Assembly (NCBI RefSeq): GCF_017875765.1
Contig: NZ_JAGGNA010000001.1
Location: 2,631,001 to 2,695,000, forward strand
Origin: Flavobacterium sp. CG_23.5
GTDB taxonomy: Bacteria > Bacteroidota > Bacteroidia > Flavobacteriales > Flavobacteriaceae
Reading direction: 5' to 3'
DNA: 64,000 nt
Shown: piece by piece, positions 54,266 to 63,322 of the stretch
How positions within the stretch are numbered: position 1 is the first letter of the stretch
Layout of the letters: each line of letters opens with the position of its first letter
The notes under the pieces: generated by a model
What the model was told of the DNA's origin: nothing
Seen by the model: only the letters and a program-made list of their open reading frames with translations
The model's database searches: none
Translations under genes and position numbers: made by a program

Positions 54266-55648
54266 TTGTTCGCAACAGGAATTATGCACCCACAAGCCCG
54301 TCCACAACCCAAACCTGGAGTTTCTCCAGTGGTAAATATAAAAAAACCGCAAACCTTTGTTTTAGACAATGGCTTGAAAGTAATGATTGTTGAAAATCAC
54401 AAATTACCCCGAGTGACTTTTAACCTTGCTCTGGATAACGAACCTTTTTTTGAAGGAACTATAAAAGGAGTTGATGAATTATGCAATAATATGATTGGAA
54501 ATGGCAGTATTAAAATTGCCAAAGACGCCTTCAATGAAGAAATTGATTTCTTGGGTGCCAATATAAATTTTGGTTCTAAAGGGGCTTACGCCAGTTCGCT
54601 TTCTAAATATTCAGGAAGAATTTTGGAACTATTGGCACATGGAGCACTGCATCCGAATTTTACACAAGAAGAATTCGAAAAAGAAAAAGCCAAATTATTC
54701 GAAGGCCTTAAAGCCGAGGAGAAAAGCGTTCCTGCAATTGCTCACCGAGTGGTTGAAGCGCTTGCTTTTGGAAAAAACCATCCTTCCGGGGAATATATGT
54801 CAGAAGAAACATTGAAAAATGTAACTCTTGCGGATATTAAAAAGAATTACGAAACCTATTTTGTGCCGGAAAACGCTTATTTGGTGATTATTGGTGATGT
54901 GAAATATAACGAAGTAAAGCCAATTGTTGAAAACCTTTTTGGTCCTTGGAAAAAGAGAAGTACGCCAAAACTTACCTATCCCGCTCCCCAAAATGTTGCT
55001 TTCACCCAAATAAATTTTGTGGATGTACCGAACGCCGTTCAATCGGAAATTTCATTGGTAAACACCTTGAATTTAAAAATGAGCGACAAAGATTTCTTCC
55101 CCGCGGTCATGGCTACATATATTCTTGGGGGTGATTACACCAGTTACTTAAACATGAATTTAAGAGAAAAACACGGCTGGACCTATGGTGCCAGTGCAAC
55201 TATTGGATCTGGAAAATATGTAACCAAATTAAAAGCGGCATCCGCAATACGAAGCGCAGTTACTGACAGTGCGGTTGTTGAGTTTATTAAAGAAATAAAA
55301 AAAATAAGAACCGAGAAAGTATCCGTGGAATTGCTTAACAATGTGAAAGCAGGGTATATTGGGCGATTTGTCATGCAGGTTCAAAAACCTCAAGCAATTG
55401 CACGTTATGCATTAAACATAGAAACCGAAAATCTTCCAACTGATTTCTATGAAAATTACATTAAAACCATAAATGCTGTAACACCTGATGATGTGATGCG
55501 AGCTGCCAATAAATATTTTCTTTTAGACAATACTAGAATCATAATCGCCGGTAAAGGATCGGAAGTGATTCCCGGACTGGAAAAACTGAAGATTCCCATG
55601 TTCTATTTTGATATTTATGGCAATCCAATAGAAAAACCTGTTCTATAA
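54266..55648 (+). CDS. M16 protease-like, non-catalytic subunit (pair 1)
   Basis: An M16 protein of about 460 residues lacking HxxEH (the equivalent helix reads VDELCNNMIGNG) but having the EKHGWTYGA segment with the R/Y-type residues of partner subunits. Alignment to the paralogue at 57203 places its expected start at codon TTA 54236-54238, where the homologue has ATG. The stated start, TTG 54266, truncates the signal peptide (FATGIMHPQARPQ). It lacks the 220-residue C-terminal domain of the paralogue. The gene ends with a terminator. Confidence 0.8.
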   Translation: MFATGIMHPQARPQPKPGVSPVVNIKKPQTFVLDNGLKVMIVENHKLPRVTFNLALDNEPFFEGTIKGVDELCNNMIGNGSIKIAKDAFNEEIDFLGANINFGSKGAYASSLSKYSGRILELLAHGALHPNFTQEEFEKEKAKLFEGLKAEEKSVPAIAHRVVEALAFGKNHPSGEYMSEETLKNVTLADIKKNYETYFVPENAYLVIIGDVKYNEVKPIVENLFGPWKKRSTPKLTYPAPQNVAFTQINFVDVPNAVQSEISLVNTLNLKMSDKDFFPAVMATYILGGDYTSYLNMNLREKHGWTYGASATIGSGKYVTKLKAASAIRSAVTDSAVVEFIKEIKKIRTEKVSVELLNNVKAGYIGRFVMQVQKPQAIARYALNIETENLPTDFYENYIKTINAVTPDDVMRAANKYFLLDNTRIIIAGKGSEVIPGLEKLKIPMFYFDIYGNPIEKPVL

Positions 55649-55679
55649 TAAAAACCGCTATTTCATACTTTTAGGCTAC

Positions 55680-55720
55680 AAAGGCTTTCCATCAAATTTA
55701 ATGATGGAGAGCCTTTTTTT
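55680..55720 (+). terminator. terminator between the two M16 pairs
   Basis: AAAGGCTTTCCATCA and TGATGGAGAGCCTTTTTTT form a stem with an AT loop and T tract, separating pair 1 from pair 2 transcripts. Confidence 0.87.
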
Positions 55721-55865
55721 ATTGTTTTAGCAAATAAAGAGACCCACTACTTATTTAATTTATCTACTGCCGGAAAAAGACGTAAAATCTTATGAAAAAA
55801 GTTCGTTTTAGTGTAACAATACAGTTTAAAACACGACCTATAGGCAAATCAACCGATTAACATTT

Positions 55866-57191
55866 ATGAAAAAATCAATAATGGCGTTAAGCGCCACACT
55901 TTTGCTTGGCGGAGCCGTTTCTGCACAAAAAGTAGCTTTCGAAGAATACAATCTAGACAATGGTTTACATGTTATTTTACAAAACGACCCTTCGGCTCCA
56001 GTTGTGATAACATCAGTAATGTATCATGTAGGCGCTAAAGATGAAAATCCTAAAAGGACTGGTTTTGCTCACTTTTTCGAACATTTATTATTTGAAGGTA
56101 CTGAGAACATCAAGCGTGGAGAATGGTTTAAAATTGTCACCGGAAATGGAGGGACAAATAACGCCAATACCACCGAAGACCGCACGTACTACTACGAAAT
56201 ATTCCCTTCTAACAATCTTGAATTAGGATTATGGATGGAATCTGAAAGAATGTTACATCCTGTAATTAACAAAATTGGTGTTGATACTCAAAATGAGGTT
56301 GTCAAAGAGGAAAAAAGATTGCGCTATGACAACAGTCCTTATGGACAAATGATTCCTGAGGTAAAGAAAAAAATGTTCACAAAACATCCTTACCGCTGGA
56401 CTACTATTGGTTCAATGGATCATTTAGATGCTGCAAAACTGGAGGAATTTCAAGACTTCAATAAGAAATTTTACATCCCGAACAACGCAGTGCTTGTAAT
56501 AGCTGGAGACTTTAACGCCGATCAGACTAAAGAATGGGTACAAAAATACTTTGGCGCCATAAAAAAGGGAACTGCTATTGAAAGAGAGACTTTTGTAGAA
56601 GAACCAATAACCCAAACCATCAAAGCAAAATTTGAGGATGGAAACATTCAAATCCCAATGGTAGTGGCTGCTTACAGAACTCCATCGATGAAAACTCGTG
56701 ATGCCAGAGTTTTGGATTTTATATCAACAATCTTAAGTGACGGTAAAAGTTCAAGATTATACAAAAAAATAGTTGACGACAAAAAAATGGCCTTGCAAAT
56801 TGGTGCATTTAGCTATAGTCAGGAAGATTACGGAACGTATATTCTGTATGGTTTACCTCAAGCACCAAGGACATCTGAGAACATCCTAACCGAAATTGAT
56901 TCTGAAATCGTAAAACTACAGACCGAATTAATTTCTGACAAGGAGTTACAAAAGCTTCAGAACAAGTATGAGAATCAATACGTAAACAGCAATGCCTCTA
57001 TTGACGGAGTAGCAGATAATCTGGCCACTTTCTATATGCTTTACAAAGACGTAAACTTAATCAATACCGAAATTGAGATGTACCGCAGCATTACTCCGGA
57101 AGAGATTAGAACTGTTGCAAAAAAATATCTAAATCCTAACCAAAGATTAGTATTAGATTATGTTCCATCATCAGACAAAGCCAAAAAATAA
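55866..57191 (+). CDS. M16 zinc metalloprotease, active subunit (pair 2)
   Basis: A 441-residue M16B protease with a clear signal peptide (1-19, GGAVSAQ), zinc motif H69-F-F-E-H73 and the full two-domain M16 layout. It starts with a proper ATG (MKKSIMALSATLL). The next gene starts 11 bp after its stop and encodes the partner, so the two probably form a periplasmic or surface heterodimer. Tandem paralogue of 52875-54224. Confidence 0.95.
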   Translation: MKKSIMALSATLLLGGAVSAQKVAFEEYNLDNGLHVILQNDPSAPVVITSVMYHVGAKDENPKRTGFAHFFEHLLFEGTENIKRGEWFKIVTGNGGTNNANTTEDRTYYYEIFPSNNLELGLWMESERMLHPVINKIGVDTQNEVVKEEKRLRYDNSPYGQMIPEVKKKMFTKHPYRWTTIGSMDHLDAAKLEEFQDFNKKFYIPNNAVLVIAGDFNADQTKEWVQKYFGAIKKGTAIERETFVEEPITQTIKAKFEDGNIQIPMVVAAYRTPSMKTRDARVLDFISTILSDGKSSRLYKKIVDDKKMALQIGAFSYSQEDYGTYILYGLPQAPRTSENILTEIDSEIVKLQTELISDKELQKLQNKYENQYVNSNASIDGVADNLATFYMLYKDVNLINTEIEMYRSITPEEIRTVAKKYLNPNQRLVLDYVPSSDKAKK

Positions 57192-57202
57192 TACAGACCA
57201 TC

Positions 57203-59251
57203 ATGAAAAAAACAATATATATACTATCAAGTCTATTTTTGACTTTAGTTTTGCAAGCACAAGTAATCCCGCAACCAAAACCTACAGCTCCTCCGACAAT
57301 TAAAATCGGTAAATCCAATAATTTTGAGCTTAAAAACGGACTGAAAGTAATGGTAGTGGAAAATCATAAACTGCCTCGAGTTTCCTATAGCCTTAGCTTA
57401 GACAACATGCCTTATGCGGAAGGAGACAAAAAAGGAGTAGCAGATATTACAAGCCAACTTATCGGAAGTGGAACGACGAAAACATCAAAAGATGCCTTTA
57501 ATGAAGAAGTTGATTTTTTAGGGGCAAATATTAATTTTAATGCAAAAGGTGCTTCTGCCAGCGGATTGTCTAAATATTCTGGAAGAATATTAGAATTAAT
57601 GGCTGATGGCGCATTGAACACCATATTTACGCAAGAAGAATTTGATAAAATAAAAGCAAAGCTTTTAGAAGGAATAAAAACACAGGAAAAAAGCGTCGCT
57701 GCCGTTGCTGGACGAGTGGAAGATGTTTTGGCATTTGGAGTAAATCATCCTTCAGGTGAGTTTTTAAGTGCGGAAAGTATTAACAAAGTTACTTTAAAGG
57801 ATGTTGTTGCAAACTACAAAACTAATTTCGTTCCTGGAAATGCTTACTTGGTTGTAGTAGGCGATGTCAATACGAAAGAAGTAAAAAAAATGGTTGAAAA
57901 ACTTTTTAGCTCTTGGACCAAAGCAAGTGCGCCTAAGATTATATATCCTGATCCTAAAAACGTGCAACAAACTCAGATTGATTTTGTAGATATGCCAAAC
58001 GCAGTTCAGTCTGAAATCTCAGTGGTAAATACAATCAATTTAAAAATTACCGACAAACAATATTTTGCTGCAATTTTAGCCAATCAGATTCTTGGCGGTG
58101 GCGGAGAAGGAAGGTTATTTTTAAACTTACGCGAAAAACACGGATGGACATATGGAGCTTATTCGGATGTAGGATTCGGTAAATACGTAGAAAAATTTCG
58201 TTCTTCAACATCAGTACGAAATGCTGTAACGGATAGTTCAGTAGTTGAAATTTTAAGCGAATTAAAAAAAATCAGAACAGAATTAGTAACTGCTAACGAT
58301 TTGAAAAATGCAAAAGCAAAATACATTGGTACCTTTGTAATGCAAGTTCAAAAACCATCTACAGTAGCGCGCTACGCGTTAAATACTGAAACACAAAATT
58401 TGCCTGCTGATTTTTACGAAAACTATATTAAAAATATAAATGCAGTAACGGTAGAAGACATTAAAAGCGTAGCTAACCGCTTTTTCTTAGCGGATAATAT
58501 CAGAATAGTGGTTGTAGGTAAAGGATCTGAGGTAGCTCCTTCACTGGAGAAACTAAAAATTCCAATGTTCTATTTTGATAAATACGGAAAGGCAATTGAA
58601 AAACCAATTTTCAAAAAAGATATGCCAGCAGGCGTAACCATTAAGAGTGTCTTAGATAAGTACATTGTTGCCATAGGTGGAGAAAAAGCCGTAAAAGCGG
58701 TAAAAACAATCGCTATGGTGGGTTCAACAGTAATACCTCAAGCACCATCACCTTTAACTTTTACTTCAAAAGCAGATGCGAAAGGTAAATTAAATGTAGA
58801 GTTAGCCATGGGAACCATGAGTCTTATGAAACAAGTAGTTAATGAAACTAGTGCTTATGTGCTACAACAAGGACAACGAAAAGACTTTACAGGAGCTGAG
58901 TTGGTTGAAATGAAAAACAGCGCAGTCCTATTCGAAGAATTACTATTGGATAAAAAAGATGGTGTAACACTTGCGGGTATTGAAACTATTAATGGTAAAG
59001 ATACTTATGCCATTAAGGACGGTAAAACTACGCTGTATTATGATATGACTACAGGTTTAAAACTGGCAAACTCAAAAACAATGGATCAAGGAGGTAAGTC
59101 TATTACTCAAGTAACTAACTTTAGTGATTACAGAGACGTTAAAGGAGTGAAAGTTCCTTTTAATATCATCCAGAATGTTGGCTTTGAATTGGATATCAAA
59201 ATCAACGAAGTAAAAATCAACGAAGGAGTTACCGACGCAGATTTCAAATAA
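57203..59251 (+). CDS. M16 protease-like, non-catalytic subunit with C-terminal extension (pair 2)
   Basis: A 682-residue protein: signal peptide (1-19, LVLQAQ), M16 domains lacking HxxEH (VADITSQLIGSG in its place; REKHGWTYGAYS present), and an extra C-terminal domain (about 465-682, opening MPAGVTIKSVLDKYIVAIGG) with a beta-rich pattern (VNFSDYRDVKGVKVPFNI-like) resembling LolA/LppX-fold envelope domains. The extension is missing in the paralogue at 54266. Coupled to the active subunit gene by an 11-bp gap. Confidence 0.93.
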   Translation: MKKTIYILSSLFLTLVLQAQVIPQPKPTAPPTIKIGKSNNFELKNGLKVMVVENHKLPRVSYSLSLDNMPYAEGDKKGVADITSQLIGSGTTKTSKDAFNEEVDFLGANINFNAKGASASGLSKYSGRILELMADGALNTIFTQEEFDKIKAKLLEGIKTQEKSVAAVAGRVEDVLAFGVNHPSGEFLSAESINKVTLKDVVANYKTNFVPGNAYLVVVGDVNTKEVKKMVEKLFSSWTKASAPKIIYPDPKNVQQTQIDFVDMPNAVQSEISVVNTINLKITDKQYFAAILANQILGGGGEGRLFLNLREKHGWTYGAYSDVGFGKYVEKFRSSTSVRNAVTDSSVVEILSELKKIRTELVTANDLKNAKAKYIGTFVMQVQKPSTVARYALNTETQNLPADFYENYIKNINAVTVEDIKSVANRFFLADNIRIVVVGKGSEVAPSLEKLKIPMFYFDKYGKAIEKPIFKKDMPAGVTIKSVLDKYIVAIGGEKAVKAVKTIAMVGSTVIPQAPSPLTFTSKADAKGKLNVELAMGTMSLMKQVVNETSAYVLQQGQRKDFTGAELVEMKNSAVLFEELLLDKKDGVTLAGIETINGKDTYAIKDGKTTLYYDMTTGLKLANSKTMDQGGKSITQVTNFSDYRDVKGVKVPFNIIQNVGFELDIKINEVKINEGVTDADFK

Positions 59252-59268
59252 TCAAATCCTGAAATAAA

Positions 59269-59302
59269 CAAGAAAGGCTGTCTTAAACGACAGCCTTTCT
59301 TG
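59269..59302. terminator. bidirectional terminator between M16 pair 2 and EamA gene
   Basis: CAAGAAAGGCTGTC and GACAGCCTTTCTTG form a perfect 14-bp stem between convergent genes. Confidence 0.9.
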
Positions 59303-59333
59303 TTTTATAAAACATTCTATATTATTGTAAACT

Positions 59334-60200
59334 TTATTTTTTGGCAGACAAATAAACGCCAATCAAAATAATAAATGCTCCAAAAAACTGAACAGGAGTT
59401 AGCATTTCATTGTCTAGCAATCCCCAAAAGAAAGCAACTATCGGAATTAAATACGTTACCGAAGTGGCAAAAACAGGCGAAGACATTTGAATCAGTTTAA
59501 AGAAAAGAATATTAGCAATTCCAGTTCCTACAACTCCTAAAATCATAATGAACAAAATCGAATGTTGCACTTTGGCGATATGTATTACTTCAAAAAAGCC
59601 AGAAAAAGATAAAATAAGCAATGTAGGTAGAAGCAAAAACGCAAAATTTCCAGTAGTAATACTCAGCGGACTTAAATCAGATAAATATTTTTTCAGCAAA
59701 TTGACATTTATAGCATAACAAACAGAAGCAATTATAACCAAAATAGCATAATAATAGTTTTGCTCCGGATGGTTTATTGCTCCGTTAAAAACCAACAGCA
59801 TACTTCCCAAAAGTCCTATAAAAACTCCCCAAACCTGACTTCTTTTGAAATTTATTCCAAAAACTATCGCTCCCAAAATCAACGTGTTTAATGGAGTCAA
59901 AGAATTTAGAATCGCCGTTATGGAACTGTCTATTTCTGTTTCGGCAATGGCAAAAAGATAGGCAGGAATAAAGGTGCCAAACATAGAAGTCAGCGCAATG
60001 TATTTCCATTTTTGCTTCGGGATTTTCATCAGACTTCTAAAACCTATCAATAATAGAAAAATGGCTGCAAACAGAATTCGTAAAGAACCCAATTGTAACG
60101 CGCTTAATCCAATTAACCCTTTTTTTATCAATATAAATGAACTTCCCCATATCAGGGCAAGAATCATCAAGTAAACCCATTTCAATTGTCTTGCATTCAT
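59334..60200 (-). CDS. EamA family (DMT) transporter
   Basis: A 288-residue inner-membrane protein with ten helices in two EamA halves (about 8-135 and 150-285). WGSSFILIKKGLIGLSALQL in the first and YAINVNLLKKYLSDLSPLSI in the second are typical. These drug/metabolite exporters carry diverse small molecules; the substrate is unknown. Monocistronic, convergent with the M16 genes. Confidence 0.92.
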   Translation of the reverse strand: MNARQLKWVYLMILALIWGSSFILIKKGLIGLSALQLGSLRILFAAIFLLLIGFRSLMKIPKQKWKYIALTSMFGTFIPAYLFAIAETEIDSSITAILNSLTPLNTLILGAIVFGINFKRSQVWGVFIGLLGSMLLVFNGAINHPEQNYYYAILVIIASVCYAINVNLLKKYLSDLSPLSITTGNFAFLLLPTLLILSFSGFFEVIHIAKVQHSILFIMILGVVGTGIANILFFKLIQMSSPVFATSVTYLIPIVAFFWGLLDNEMLTPVQFFGAFIILIGVYLSAKK

Positions 60201-60305
60201 AAATCTAATTTTGCCCCAAAATTGTAATAATTTTATGAAATTCAGCTTCTTTTTTTTATTAATTTTACGACTGATTCTTAGATAATTAATTTAAATCCAA
60301 TCCTA

Positions 60306-60689
60306 ATGAATATCATAAAATCTATAGCAGTGGTAGCAATTGCAAGTTTTTTGTTTGTAAGTTGTAAAAAAAATGCTTCAGAAGCTTCTAAAACTGGAAT
60401 GGTAACAACAGAAACTACTGCTCCTAACGTTAAAAAAGAAATTGCATTCGCTAATTTGCAAACTGCAAGTTTCAAAGTGGAAGGGATGACGTGTGCTATT
60501 GGTTGCGCCAAAACCATACAAGATGAATTGACGGGACTTAATGGGGTGCAAACAGCAACTGTAGATTTTGATAAAAAATTGGCCACAGTGACTTTCGACA
60601 AAACCATTCAGACTCCTGAAAGCCTAACCAAAGTAGTTCAAGCTACAGGCGATGGTAAAACATACAAAGTTTCAAATATGAAGTCATAA
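60306..60689 (+). CDS. heavy-metal-associated domain lipoprotein
   Basis: A 127-residue lipoprotein: lipobox LFVSC (Cys 19) and an HMA-type ferredoxin-like domain (about 55-125) with FKVEGMTCAIGCAKTIQDEL. The motif is GMTC-x3-C rather than the usual GMTC-x2-C, a spacing seen in flavobacterial HMA proteins. It may bind Cu or another soft metal at the outer membrane or periplasm. No efflux ATPase is adjacent. Confidence 0.88.
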   Translation: MNIIKSIAVVAIASFLFVSCKKNASEASKTGMVTTETTAPNVKKEIAFANLQTASFKVEGMTCAIGCAKTIQDELTGLNGVQTATVDFDKKLATVTFDKTIQTPESLTKVVQATGDGKTYKVSNMKS

Positions 60690-60706
60690 TTAGACTATTC
60701 CATTTT

Positions 60707-60740
60707 CAAAAAAAGCTTCTCAATTGAGAAGCTTTTTTTA
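60707..60740 (+). terminator. terminator after the HMA lipoprotein gene
   Basis: AAAAAAAGCTTCTCAA and TTGAGAAGCTTTTTTT form a perfect stem followed by T residues. Confidence 0.92.
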
Positions 60741-60743
60741 TTG

Positions 60744-60831
60744 AACCATATAAGAAATTGAAGGTCATTTAAGAAAGTTTTGAATGACAGCTGTCGATAA
60801 GCTTATTTGTACTTAAATGTCTTATATGGTT
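60744..60831. repeat. nested inverted repeat
   Basis: AACCATATAAGA (60744-60755) is the complement of TCTTATATGGTT (60820-60831), and inside it CATTTAAG (60766-60773) pairs with CTTAAATG (60812-60819). The centre holds the palindrome GACAGCTGTC (60786-60795). It fills the gap between the HMA lipoprotein gene and gldD and could form one long hairpin with a 10-base bulge. Confidence 0.82.
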
Positions 60832-60858
60832 GAATTTTTTTATTGAACTTTCTAAAAA

Positions 60859-61422
60859 TTATTTCCACTTCAAGGTTTCCATCAGTCTTTGCATGTCGTT
60901 TCTAACATAACTTGCCGCTGGCATAATAGAATCAAAGTTGGGTTTAGCATAGAAATAAACGGAACCTGTCACAAAATGCTTGGTGCTATCGGTTACGTAA
61001 AATTGCGAATTGGTAGCCGCGTTTCCATCAACCTGATAAAACATACCATATACTTTTTTGGTAGAATTCAAATACGGTTGTTCCAAAATATTATCTGCTT
61101 TTATGACGTGCTCGTAGGTTAGTTTTTGAGCATCACGCAACAATTTGGCGATATCATTGTTCACGGGTTTGTAAGTCAAATAAATTGTGGCTTTCATTTT
61201 TGGATACGAAATAGTAAACCCACAATCTTTCTCTCCTTTGATCACAGCTTCTGAATTCATATCGAAAGCAAAAGGACATTCGTTTTCAAAACTTACATAT
61301 TTTGCCTCTGGATAATCCAATCTCAAATAACTAGCTGGCTTCGGCAAAACATCATCTTTGCAGCTAAAACTTAAGAACGATACCAACATGATTGTTGAAA
61401 AAGGGATTATTTTTTTAAACAT
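60859..61422 (-). CDS. gldD: gliding motility lipoprotein GldD
   Basis: A 187-residue lipoprotein (lipobox SFSC, Cys 21) matching GldD: PKPASYLRLDYPEAKY near residue 30, PFAFDMN, then NDMQRLMETLKWK at the end. GldD is needed for gliding and T9SS function in Flavobacterium johnsoniae. It lies 90 bp downstream of gldE in the conserved mutY-ssb-gldE-gldD order. Confidence 0.95.
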   Translation of the reverse strand: MFKKIIPFSTIMLVSFLSFSCKDDVLPKPASYLRLDYPEAKYVSFENECPFAFDMNSEAVIKGEKDCGFTISYPKMKATIYLTYKPVNNDIAKLLRDAQKLTYEHVIKADNILEQPYLNSTKKVYGMFYQVDGNAATNSQFYVTDSTKHFVTGSVYFYAKPNFDSIMPAASYVRNDMQRLMETLKWK

Positions 61423-61512
61423 TTCTATTCTAATTTATTTAATCTTTTATTTTTCAAAAGAAACATATTCCGCAATGATTCCCGTTCTTTCGGAGTGGGT
61501 TAGAGGGAGAAA

Positions 61513-62808
61513 TTATTCAATTGTTACTTTGATTTGTTTGATGCGTTTTTTATCTACCGTTTCAATGGTAAACTGGCAGTTTTCAAAAGCTATTTTTTGA
61601 TCCTTTTTAGGGAAATTGCCTAGTATTTCGAGAATAAACCCAGCCAGGGTTTCGGCTTCTCCTTTTTTAATTTCAAATGATTCTTCGTCAACATCAATAA
61701 TTCTGTAGAAATCTTTTAGATTTATTTTTCCTTCAAAAAGATAATTTTTGTCATCAATTTGGGAACAAAAACTATTTTCATCATCGAATTCATCACTAAT
61801 ATCGCCCACAATTTCTTCGATTACATCTTCCAGTGAAACTAATCCGGAAGTTCCGCCGTACTCATCAACAACAATTGCTAAATGACCTTTCTTACTTTGG
61901 AAATCTTTAAGCAAATTGTCCAATTTTTTATTTTCGGGAACAAAAAATGGTTCTCTTAATAAAGTCTTCCAGTCGAAATCACTGGTGTTGATATGTGGTA
62001 ACAAGTCTTTCACAAATAAAACGCCTTCAATCTGGTCAATATTGTCTCTATAAACTGGAATTCTTGAATATCCTTTTTCTATGATTTTGGGACAAATAGC
62101 AGCGAAAGGTTCTTCAATTTCTAAAGCAAAAATATCTATTCTCGGGCTCATCACTTGTTTCGTATCCGTATTTCCAAAACTCACAATTCCTTCTAATATT
62201 TTTTGTTCTTCGGTTGAGGTTTCGTCTGAATCAGTAAGTTCTAATGCTTGTGACAATTGATTGACGGAGAAATTGGTCTTTTGTTTTCCTAATTTATTAT
62301 GCAAATATATCGTGGCGGATCGCATGGGTAAACTCAAAGGCGAAAGCAATTTGTCAAGGGCTGCAATAGGATAAGCAATCAACTTGGCAAACTTGATATT
62401 GTTTCTGCTGGCATACACTTTTGGTAAAACCTCACCAAACAACAACAGTAAAAAAGTTACGACAATTACTTCCAGAATAAATTTTAAAACTGGCGAAGTG
62501 ACTGCGGCAAATAAATTTTTTCCCACAAATGAAAATAAAATTACCACTCCTATGTTGATGAAATTATTAGCTACAAGAAGTGTGGCTAACAATTTTTTGG
62601 GTTTTTCAAGAAGATCTGATATTATTTTTCCTTTGGAAACATTTTCTTGTAAGGTTACATCGATGTCTTTTTGTGACAACGAAAACAAGGCTACTTCTGC
62701 TCCGGAAACTAAAGCAGAACAAAATAGTAAGGCAAATATCCCAATAAAACCAAATACTAAATCAGTATCAATGGCATAGGAAAAGAATAAACTGGGCTCT
62801 GGGTCCAA
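61513..62808 (-). CDS. gldE: gliding motility-associated protein GldE (CorC/HlyC-type)
   Basis: A 431-residue membrane protein: CNNM transmembrane domain (about 15-190), a CBS pair (about 205-330, with MSPRIDIFALE and VDEYGGTSGLVSLEDVIEEI) and a CorC_HlyC domain (about 345-430). Members are implicated in Mg/Co efflux; GldE interacts functionally with GldD in gliding. Located between ssb (upstream, 23 bp) and gldD. Confidence 0.95.
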   Translation of the reverse strand: MDPEPSLFFSYAIDTDLVFGFIGIFALLFCSALVSGAEVALFSLSQKDIDVTLQENVSKGKIISDLLEKPKKLLATLLVANNFINIGVVILFSFVGKNLFAAVTSPVLKFILEVIVVTFLLLLFGEVLPKVYASRNNIKFAKLIAYPIAALDKLLSPLSLPMRSATIYLHNKLGKQKTNFSVNQLSQALELTDSDETSTEEQKILEGIVSFGNTDTKQVMSPRIDIFALEIEEPFAAICPKIIEKGYSRIPVYRDNIDQIEGVLFVKDLLPHINTSDFDWKTLLREPFFVPENKKLDNLLKDFQSKKGHLAIVVDEYGGTSGLVSLEDVIEEIVGDISDEFDDENSFCSQIDDKNYLFEGKINLKDFYRIIDVDEESFEIKKGEAETLAGFILEILGNFPKKDQKIAFENCQFTIETVDKKRIKQIKVTIE

Positions 62809-62831
62809 ATTAAATAAGATTAGTTAAACAA

Positions 62832-63281
62832 TCAAAACGGTAAATCATTGATAGGTAAATCGCTTTTTTGTGTGTCAAAGTTAGTGTTTTTTGTGGATTC
62901 CGAACTTTGAATTTGTTTGTTGTTGTCGTTGTCCTTCTTTGTGGATAAAAAAGTAAACTCCATTACTAGAATTTCGGTCGTGTATTTAGTTGATCCATCC
63001 TCCGCTTGCCACTGACGGGATTTTAAACGTCCCTCCACATATATTTTGTCCCCCTTGGAAAGGTATTTTTCACAAATTTCGGCGGCCTTATTTCGTACCA
63101 CTAAATTATGCCACTCGGTAGAAGTGATTTTTTCGTTGGTCGTTTTATTGATGTAAACGTCGTTTGTTGCCAATTGAAATCTTCCGATACAGTTGCCTCC
63201 TTCAAAATAATGCATTTTGACTTCGTCACCTAAATGCCCTATTAGCATCACCTTATTTAAAGTTCCATTCATGATATTCAA
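62832..63281 (-). CDS. ssb: single-stranded DNA-binding protein
   Basis: A 149-residue SSB: OB-fold (about 5-110; NKVMLIGHLGDEVKMHYFEG, TEWHNLVVRNKAAEICEKYL, GDKIYVEGRLKSRQW) and a flexible tail ending in the acidic tip INDLPF that recruits repair and replication proteins. It sits between mutY and gldE, the order conserved in Bacteroidota. Confidence 0.97.
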   Translation of the reverse strand: MNIMNGTLNKVMLIGHLGDEVKMHYFEGGNCIGRFQLATNDVYINKTTNEKITSTEWHNLVVRNKAAEICEKYLSKGDKIYVEGRLKSRQWQAEDGSTKYTTEILVMEFTFLSTKKDNDNNKQIQSSESTKNTNFDTQKSDLPINDLPF

Positions 63282-63322
63282 ATCCTATTTCAATCAAAGA
63301 TACATTTTTTTGCAATCTTATA

